From the NCBI RefSeq assembly GCF_002276045.1, contig NZ_NQMR01000017.1, positions 1-51,859 on the forward strand: 51,859 nucleotides of DNA, in the 5' to 3' direction. Position 1 is the first letter of the stretch. Every line of letters starts with the position of its first letter. The notes beneath the pieces were generated by a model that was given only the letters and a program-made list of their open reading frames with translations, had not been told where the DNA came from and ran no database searches. The position numbers and the translations under genes were made by a program. This document shows, in pieces, positions 46,286-51,859 of the stretch. Origin of the DNA: Pseudoalteromonas sp. NBT06-2 (GTDB lineage Bacteria > Pseudomonadota > Gammaproteobacteria > Enterobacterales > Alteromonadaceae).

Positions 46286-46732
46286 CTAACATGGCACTCG
46301 ATAATAAACATTATCGTTATCTATCTCAAACTCCATTGCGCAATATAATTGCATCGCTCTTTGGTTATCTTTGCCTGTTTTTAACTCAACGCGAATTGCT
46401 TGCGTTTCTTTTGCAAAGCTAAGTACTCTTTGAATGAGTGCTTTTGATACATTCCTACCTCTAAAATGACTTGATACTCCTAAATCATTTAAGATCCAAA
46501 GACGCTTTAACGCTAAACTAGAATAACTCGGGTATAAATTTACGAATCCCATTACATTATCCGAATCAGGATCCACAGCAATAAACATGACGGACGCTTC
46601 ATTTCGCATCAATTTAGCTAAAAACTCATGGGTTTCTTTAGGACTAGCCTCAAAGTCACAAAAAGCACGGTACTCTTCAAATACAGTGACTAATTGTGGT
46701 AAATAATGTTCGTTTATTCTTATTATTTTCAT
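46286..46732 (-). CDS. GNAT family N-acetyltransferase
   Basis: A 148-residue acetyltransferase. Acetyl-CoA loop FRGRNVSKALI follows the beta-4 strand LWILNDLGVSS; the C-terminal ELKTGKDNQRAMQLYCAMEF is the usual N-x-A-x-x-L-Y element. Substrate unknown; upstream of the M32 peptidase on the same strand. Confidence 0.85.
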   Translation of the reverse strand: MKIIRINEHYLPQLVTVFEEYRAFCDFEASPKETHEFLAKLMRNEASVMFIAVDPDSDNVMGFVNLYPSYSSLALKRLWILNDLGVSSHFRGRNVSKALIQRVLSFAKETQAIRVELKTGKDNQRAMQLYCAMEFEIDNDNVYYRVPC

Positions 46733-46758
46733 ATTAAATCCTTTTCAATTTTTTCAAC

Positions 46759-47017
46759 TATACCCAAGCCACTTCAAGATGTGGTTTTCGGGACTGCTGA
46801 GCAACTCATGATCTAGCCGCATCTTTGTATTAATGCTTGATCCCTTAAAAGAAGATAGACCGTCAATATGCTCCTGTATTGCTCAGTAGTCCTCACTGGG
46901 TTGGTTTAGAAACGCTTTATGTGCGTTATTGAACTTGAAAAGGGAATATTATTCTCTTCTTGCCTAAAGCGTTTATAACTCCAACTGAATCCTATATCTT
47001 GAAGTGGTTTGGGTATA
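46759..47017. repeat. Family A intergenic inverted-repeat element, copy 2
   Basis: TATACCCAAGCCACTTCAAG starts it and its inverse ends it. Read on the minus strand it matches copy 1 (21395-21708) nearly throughout, lacking about 50 central bases of that copy. Orientation is opposite to copy 1. Noncoding. Confidence 0.8.
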
Positions 47018-47060
47018 TGTTCTCACAAATTAAATGAATGGCTAAAATATCTTCAAAACC

Positions 47061-47330
47061 TATAGGGGCTGTTGATCTTTCGAGATTACTTTTGCAGCGA
47101 ATTGTTGGGCATTTATACAAGGCAGAGGCTTTGTCATGTGATTGTTCCACATAAAAAGGCGATAACGCAGTAAAAATGCCCAACAAACGCTGTCCGAAGG
47201 ATTCGGCTAAAAGCATTTTATTCTTTGTTGAGTCGTATTTACTTAGAATGATGCTACACACTACTCGCCGCGACTAAAATGCTTTTATCTCGAACAAAAT
47301 TTAATCCTAAAAGATCAATATCCCCTAGTA
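47061..47330. mobile_element. MITE-like element with imperfect terminal inverted repeats
   Basis: The left end CTATAGGGGCTGTTGATCTT and the right end, read inverted, CTACTAGGGGATATTGATCT form imperfect inverted termini around 230 bases without a convincing gene. The interior is clearly richer in G and C than its flanks. Likely a nonautonomous derivative of an insertion sequence; the parent is not in the window. Confidence 0.5.
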
Positions 47331-47400
47331 GATAAATGACTATACCAATAATATCTGGATAAAAAATACCAAAACACAGCGAGAGTTTCAACTAACAAAT

Positions 47401-47851
47401 AGTTTTGCTAAAGATGGCAAGCATTTGGTATTTATTAAAACTGACGGTTGTAGTAAACCTATCACCCAGAAAAAAATTGAGTAGATTGTGTATGCCAAGC
47501 AACCATTTGCGGGGCCTGAAGCTGTATTGTCATATTTATCTCACTACACACATCGAGTGGCGATTTTCACTTCATGTATTACCAACTGGCTTTTATCGTA
47601 TTCGCCATTATGGCTTGCTTGCCAATAATGGTCGAAAAAATAAACTAAATAAAGTTCGTCAATTATTACACGTACCTCAACCCGAAGTGATGATAGGCTA
47701 AAATACATGTGACAAAGTAAAAGCATGTGAGCCATCATCAAGCTTTGTTTGCCCCAATTGTGGCTCACCTATGATGGTGATAGAAATATTAGTGCATCAA
47801 TATTTACTCAAGACACCGCCATTATTAGATTGGCAATATCTGATACGGTAA
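47401..47851 (+). pseudogene. IS91-family transposase remnant
   Basis: Pieces of an IS91-type (Y2/rolling-circle) transposase in order but in changing frames: VYAKQPFAGPEAVLSYLSHY with THRVAI, then SLHVLPTGFYRIRHYGLLAN followed by RKNKLNKVRQLL, then the C-terminal zinc motif CPNCGSPMM. At least one in-frame stop (before VYAKQ, near 47482), one frameshift with internal deletion near 47560 and one stop near 47700 interrupt it. The N-terminal half is missing. Non-functional. Confidence 0.75.
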
Positions 47852-48585
47852 ACATAATAATGAGATTATTAACAAATATTGGTAAGGATTAATGCTGGTC
47901 AAAACACCAAAAATGAGCAATAAGAGGTAATGAAATAGGAGGTTTAATGAGGAAGAACATATTAAAAAACACATTACAGCAAGCAATTTTACTGAACAGC
48001 GAGACAATAACACAACAGCGGTATAAACCGATGGAACAATCCCTATAATTCAGAGCCAACTCCCCGCAGTTTGCTCAATGTAGGCTTTTTCGACACCAGC
48101 TCCCAAGCTATGAGTTGCAGCTAGATTAGTTCCACTGGCTGGTATCTAAAAACCTAAACAAAGTAGAAATTCAATTGCACAGAAAAATGGATGTAAGCAA
48201 AGAATGATTGAAATATTAATATCTTGTTTGATATGAGTTACAGTGGTGATTATTATGCTTTTGATTTGAATATCCCTGAAACAAAATTCGATGAACACGC
48301 CTTTTTTGATGCGCCTGTTACGTGGATAATCAATGAAAATATGCAAATGAAGTGTTTGTTAAAAATCTAACGAATGAAGAAGTATTAACCCGCGCAGTGG
48401 TTCATTCTCAAATAAGAGATGTCAACCCCCTTAATTCAGTACAGTCCAACTGGAATGAATTAATAATCTGGGGAGTTAGTTTAAAGTACATTTTTTAAAT
48501 ACTAAATAACCTCAAGCTTCACAAGCCCTTTCAAGGTAAACGGGTTTAAATCATGCTGATTTAAACCCTAAGGTTAGCACTTTCA
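47852..48585. other. Gene-poor debris between transposase remnants
   Basis: No intact gene. A 46-codon frame at 48233-48370 (MSYSGDYYAFDLNIPETKFD and on) looks like a cut-down 5' end of an unknown gene. The first part is probably the noncoding end of the IS91 element. A possible inverted repeat (TTAATTCA/TGAATTAA) lies near 48433-48466. Confidence 0.3.
48542..48568. terminator. Perfect stem-loop at the end of the ISAs1 remnant
   Basis: GGGTTTAAATCA, loop TGC, TGATTTAAACCC: 12-base perfect arms, 18 bases beyond the transposase stop on the minus strand. Probably the terminator or end structure of the insertion sequence. Confidence 0.6.
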
Positions 48586-49230
48586 TCAAATAATATTATC
48601 CCAGCCTGCTTTCAATCGTTTATTCTTGACGCCAACTTTGACACTATTTTCATTCTCTAACAAATTGAGTGCTATTTTATTCATCATCGCGAAGTTCTCA
48701 GCGCCATATCCACTGCGAAGACGGTTTTGATCTTCGTTAAAGTTAACATCACGTTGCCAATGGAGTTTATTTTCTACATGCCAATTACTCCGTATTGCAT
48801 CGGCTATGAATTCAGCTGTTTTATCTTCATGACTGCTGATGTAATATCGTTTTTCTTTGGTTTCATGTTTACCTTTTCCTGTCGAGTAGAATCAACAACT
48901 GTAATTGCTTTAACCGATATCCATCTCGAATGGCTTTCAATTAACCAGTCTATATTCGTCGTAAGCCAAACTGTTCGTTGCTCAATACGACCATGTTCAC
49001 CATCAACAGATTTGAACATCATATGAGCTAAACTAGTAAAACAGCTCTTTAATTGCGTATCCAAAAACAATTTAATATCATCATGAAATTTTCCCTGATT
49101 TCCCCTTAGCACTAAAACATAATCAGTCTTAGCCGCAATTATTTGATTTCCTATGGCAAACTGACACCCCATAGCATTTGTGGTAATGGTTGTACCTTCG
49201 ATATCCAACAGTTTGATGAGGGCTAGGTTA
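48586..49230 (-). pseudogene. ISAs1-family transposase, 5' truncated and frameshifted
   Basis: Begins abruptly as LALIKLLDIEGTTITTNAMG next to an unrelated gene and continues through the DDE-type body (QIIAAKTDYVLVLRGNQGKF, SRWISVKAITVVDS). Near 48888 the frame shifts, then continues as RYYISSSHEDKTAEFIADAI, NWHVENKLHW, DQNRLRSGYGAENFAMMNK to a stop at 48586. The N-terminal portion is gone. Non-functional remnant. Confidence 0.85.
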
Positions 49231-49707
49231 ATGCAATAATAGATAAAATATTATTTCCATTATAATATATAACCCAACAAAATCTCTTGTTTTCAGTTGT
49301 TTCTCAGTTAGATTAAAGTACCAAACTAAATATTGCACAAACATAGTAATTATTATTAAATACCTAAAAAATATAGCATCTGTAGCACTACCACCTAAAT
49401 ACACAGCTCCAGAGTTATAATTTTTTAATCCTAAAATAATACCAAATAATGAACTTTTACTTATCTCAATCTCATCACCATCACTCATTCCTTGACTGTA
49501 CATAGCACACATCCCTGATGTTTTAAATTCATATACCTGACCATAAGAATTTACCGTATGAAAAATACAACCATTATCTTCGTCAAAGTATAAATACTTA
49601 TTTTTCATTTCCACAATTTGATAAGATGATTCTTTGGTCGGTAACAAATGTATATCAAGAAGGCATATCACTTGTATGAATACAAAAATAATAAAAAGTT
49701 TTTTCAT
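49228..49707 (-). CDS. Membrane protein, unknown function
   Basis: A 159-residue protein from the ATG at 49707 (GGGGAA eight bases upstream). N-terminal helix (LFIIFVFIQVICLLDIHLL), a middle extracytoplasmic part with two cysteines (NGCIFHT, SGMCAMY), then two or three helices (YLIIITMFVQYLVWYF, VGLYIIMEIIFYLLL). Its stop is exactly where the ISAs1 remnant begins, so its 3' end may have been altered by that insertion. No family recognised. Confidence 0.55.
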   Translation of the reverse strand: MKKLFIIFVFIQVICLLDIHLLPTKESSYQIVEMKNKYLYFDEDNGCIFHTVNSYGQVYEFKTSGMCAMYSQGMSDGDEIEISKSSLFGIILGLKNYNSGAVYLGGSATDAIFFRYLIIITMFVQYLVWYFNLTEKQLKTRDFVGLYIIMEIIFYLLLH

Positions 49708-49771
49708 AAAAATATTTCCCCTTATATTCTGCAAACTTTCTCTATTTACATTAATTTATATCATACCTGTT

Positions 49772-50082
49772 TCATTTTATGGAAATGGTAGCATTACATA
49801 CACCAAGTCTATTAGCCAATTTCCTAGTTGAAGAAAACTCGATATACAGATCTTTCAATATATTTTTTTCAAAACTATCAAGAGCTTCTTGAAGAGAATT
49901 AATTTCATCGAAAGGTATTGTTGAACTAGGTTTAGAAAAACTATTTGCTATAGAGCACAAATCTTTTCTAGTAATCACATATTTATCTTGTATTGCAAAA
50001 GTTCTAAAAATAGTGTCTGTAACTCTCTTACGTTGCCCGGCCATACTACTTGCTTTAAACAGTTAATTGCATCTGCCATCAT
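49772..50082 (-). pseudogene. 3' fragment of a TyrR-like sigma-54 activator
   Basis: The end of the AAA+ domain (VVWPGNVRELQ, the conserved WPGNVREL) is followed, after loss of one base near 50007, by TIFRTFAIQDKYV and a C-terminal helix-turn-helix (LQEALDSFEKNILKDLYIEF, STRKLANRLGVCNATISIK). The last part matches the TyrR-type C-terminus. It ends early with TGA after ISIK. The 5' part of the gene is replaced at about 50082 by IS66 sequence. Dead gene. Confidence 0.75.
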
Positions 50083-50256
50083 AAGATAAAGCACGGTTCA
50101 TTATTTTTTTGCGGTTAATAAAGATAAATAATGTGCCGGAGCGGGGATCACTCGATAGCCGTAATCGACACGATGCCGCCAGCCCATCAATGCTCTGACG
50201 AAAATCAGCGGGTTGAGTGCAATTAAAATTTTACTGTCAGCAGTTAAATGAATCAT
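50083..50256 (-). pseudogene. IS66 TnpB fragment
   Basis: Starts at ATG 50256 with an ATGA overlap to TnpA: MIHLTADSKILIALNP, then one base is missing near 50209 and the frame continues as DFRQSIDGLAASCRLRLSSD with GTLFIFINRKK, the IS66 orf2 core. It is cut off after YDG at about 50083, joined to the TyrR-like fragment. The TnpC transposase is absent. Confidence 0.75.
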
Positions 50257-50618
50257 GCTTTAACCGCCTTAATTAATGCTGTGAACAAATTACTATCGAC
50301 AACTCCAGACAGGCGTACTTTCTCACCACTGGCAAAATAAAGTTCGATATTGAATGGTTGATGTGACACAGCATTGGTTAAAGGAAGTTCAATAAATTGG
50401 CGGGGTTGCTCTGTCAGTTCAAGTGCATTGCGCCATTGGTTAAACTGGCTGCCACTAATCTTTAATGCCGACATTATTTTGCCAGTTGAATAGCTATTTA
50501 ATAGTGAAACAGCTTGTTCGCGTAAACAAGTGGGAATTGGTGTACTACGGCCTTTTTTATTAGTGCGCCACAATTCAAAGGCCGTAATGGTGGTGGATAG
50601 TTGATCTGATTTTTGCAT
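50253..50618 (-). CDS. tnpA: IS66 accessory protein TnpA
   Basis: A 121-residue helix-turn-helix protein of IS66 elements: FELWRTNKKGRSTPIPTCLR near the start, then LKISGSQFNQWRN and a C-terminal FNIELYFASGEKVRLSGVVD. The frame is intact, but it stands alone with a broken TnpB and no TnpC, so the element cannot transpose by itself. Confidence 0.8.
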   Translation of the reverse strand: MQKSDQLSTTITAFELWRTNKKGRSTPIPTCLREQAVSLLNSYSTGKIMSALKISGSQFNQWRNALELTEQPRQFIELPLTNAVSHQPFNIELYFASGEKVRLSGVVDSNLFTALIKAVKA

Positions 50619-50693
50619 GATATCGTCTTGATTATTGAGTCGCGATCATTAAATCAAATTATAAATTCAAAGTTGAGCTATGCTGCCGGAAGA

Positions 50694-50904
50694 TCACATT
50701 GCTTCTTCGTCTTCTTCACCGGCTCTGATTCTTACAACTTTTTCAATATTACTTACAAAAATGTTTCCATCACCAATTTTTCCTGTTTTTGCAGCTTCAG
50801 TAATAATTGCAATGGTACTATCATTCCAGTAATTCCAGCTTCTGTTAAAGCATCTTTTACATATTCTAATTTAAACAGTTTTATAACAGCTTCTATTTTT
50901 TCAA
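50694..50904 (-). pseudogene. P-II signalling protein (glnB/glnK-like) with T-loop segment deleted
   Basis: From a TTG start after AAGGA, the frame loses one A in a homopolymer, then reads KIEAVIKLFKLEYVKDALTE and AGITGM, the exact opening of P-II nitrogen regulators. It then jumps straight to DSTIAIITEAAKTGKIGDGN and IFVSNIEKVVRIRAGEEDEE, the P-II C-terminal part with the conserved TGKIGDG. About 40 residues including the T-loop (with the uridylylated tyrosine) are gone, and the jump also changes frame. It cannot make a working P-II protein. No amtB follows. Confidence 0.8.
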
Positions 50905-51105
50905 AGTCAATCCTTTTTAATTGGTAATATTTTAGCTAAATTTACTTCATAACAAAGAGTATAAGTAGAATAAACGTCCTTTAGCTAAAATCTAAAGTAT
51001 GCATTTTAGGTTTTAGTTTGTTTATGCCACTTGTATGGCTATTTATTGACGATGTTTTGTCTATGAAATGACAGTTAACCCGCTTTGGTGAGTGATTTGT
51101 GCTTC

Positions 51106-51425
51106 TTAGAACAAGGTAAATTGTGGTGATGCGCGACTTGGTGGCAGCTTTTGGTCAATTTTGCCTACTTGCTTGTCAAGATGATCGAGTATTTTTTTTA
51201 TTACCACAGGATCTTCAATACTCGCAATAATCTTAACCTCACCACCACACAGGTGACATGTTTGAATCTCAATACCAAATACCCGCTTTAATCATTGTGC
51301 CCATGTCATGCCTTTATGTTTGGTCCCGGTTTGTTTAACTGATGCAGGATTTAAGCGCTAGCGAGCTTGGTTGTTACTTGCGCTCGGTGCTGACTGTTAG
51401 GCGCAAATACGCCATGATCAATTCA
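51106..51425 (-). pseudogene. C-terminal fragment of an IS91-like (Y2) transposase
   Basis: On the minus strand: HGVFAPNSQHRAQVTTKLAS, then after a stop KGMTWAQ-stop-LKRVFGIEIQT followed by the zinc knuckle CHLCGGEVKIIASIEDPVVI and LPPSRASP. This is the typical end of IS91-like transposases of the Y2 type, distinct from the remnant at 47.4 kb. Two stops or shifts (near 51290 and 51360) break it. The adjacent 200 bases towards the P-II remnant hold nothing recognisable. Confidence 0.75.
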
Positions 51426-51515
51426 TCGGGAATTAATTAAGGCAAGTCAACCTTGCCCGAAGGATGATAAACAAGGATGTTCAGCATCAATGATTAGTTT
51501 AAAGTGTGCCTTATA

Positions 51516-51859
51516 TCATTCCGCATTAAGTTTTGCCACCTTAATCCAATCTCTACTACAGAGTTTCATAACCCTTTTAACGTCACTGATAAATGCGTTC
51601 CATGCATCTGAGCAAGCGTTGTGAATATCATCATCTCCTTGGAAACATCTGTTCGCTAAATGATGTTGACGCAACCAACTCCATACTTGTTCTATTGGAT
51701 TTAATTCAGGTGAATATGGTGGTAACTTTATGGTGGTTAAATTAGTCAATTTATCGGCGAGATAGGTTTGATGCCATGCTGCACCATCTAAAATGATCAC
51801 TGCATGTCGCCCGTATTCAGTTTTTTGAGAAATTAAGGCTAAATGTTGCTTCATTACGG
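51516..51859 (-). CDS. IS630-family transposase (partial, continues beyond window)
   Basis: The C-terminal 113 residues of a DDE transposase: ILDGAAWHQTY (second catalytic Asp), LPPYSPELNPIEQVWSWLRQ (the PYSPxLNPIE hallmark with the catalytic Glu). The frame is open to the window edge, so the element may be intact beyond it. Confidence 0.88.
   Translation of the reverse strand, partial: VMKQHLALISQKTEYGRHAVIILDGAAWHQTYLADKLTNLTTIKLPPYSPELNPIEQVWSWLRQHHLANRCFQGDDDIHNACSDAWNAFISDVKRVMKLCSRDWIKVAKLNAE

Noticed and set aside
46992..47261. 90-codon open frame on the minus strand
   Set aside because: It runs from the MITE-like element into the family A repeat, has no ribosome binding site and no recognisable domain; a by-product of repeat sequence.
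47405..47701. 98-codon plus-strand frame taken as a protein
   Set aside because: Only its second half is IS91 transposase; the first half is an out-of-frame reading of earlier transposase codons, so it is treated as part of a pseudogene.
48700..49026. 99-codon plus-strand frame
   Set aside because: Antisense to the ISAs1 transposase remnant.
50613..50927. Plus-strand open frame of 104 codons
   Set aside because: It is the antisense of the P-II remnant, whose conserved motifs are on the minus strand.

Overview
The window is AT-rich DNA from a marine-type gammaproteobacterium. The vSGLT-like galactose symporter, the BCCT transporter, a fecI/fecR/STN-receptor iron locus, a CspA-type cold-shock gene, the long urocanase and the many sigma-54 and two-component genes suggest Alteromonadales (Colwellia/Pseudoalteromonas-like). 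This assignment is inference from gene content and base composition. No tRNA, rRNA or CRISPR array was seen.

Layout. 1-6.8 kb: a partial LysE exporter, a SIMPL protein, a dead VOC gene, a GNAT gene, an overlapping three-gene operon (RstB-like orphan histidine kinase, small exported lysine-rich protein, TPR/beta-barrel outer-membrane protein) and a lipoprotein. 7-11.9 kb: a galactose locus on the minus strand (sglT-like symporter, galM, galT, galK) with a 16-bp-arm inverted repeat upstream. 12.7-16.3 kb: a BCCT transporter, a CBS protein, a GNAT gene and a membrane protein. 16.4-23.2 kb: a complete Fur-box-controlled iron-uptake and signalling unit (FecI-like sigma, FecR-like anti-sigma, TonB receptor with STN domain, DUF3649, PepSY and DUF3325 membrane proteins). 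23.7-25.6 kb: cupin, cspA-like gene and a beta-propeller lipoprotein. 25.8-30.4 kb: histidine utilisation (LysR regulator divergent from hutH-hutU). 30.4-34.8 kb: small accessory genes, including a truncated hydrolase and a truncated AraC regulator. 34.8-39.3 kb: an NtrY/NtrC-type two-component system divergent from a sigma-54-promoted gene that is an in-frame chimera of a HlyD-type adaptor and a MacB/FtsX-type permease. 39.4-46.7 kb: CadC-like propeller regulator, esterase, lipoproteins and hypotheticals, M32 carboxypeptidase and a GNAT gene.

47.0-51.9 kb is a graveyard of mobile elements: a MITE-like element, remnants of two IS91-like transposases, an ISAs1 remnant, an IS66 remnant and an IS630 transposase at the edge. 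Between them lie broken host genes: the 3' end of a TyrR-like sigma-54 activator and a P-II (glnB/glnK-like) gene whose T-loop segment is deleted.

Three families of short intergenic inverted-repeat elements recur through the window. Two copies of one family lie 25 kb apart in opposite orientation. The clearest biology is the pair of complete catabolic/uptake units (galactose, histidine) and the iron locus. The most unusual items are the adaptor-permease chimera, the kinase/TPR-barrel operon and the T-loop-less P-II remnant.
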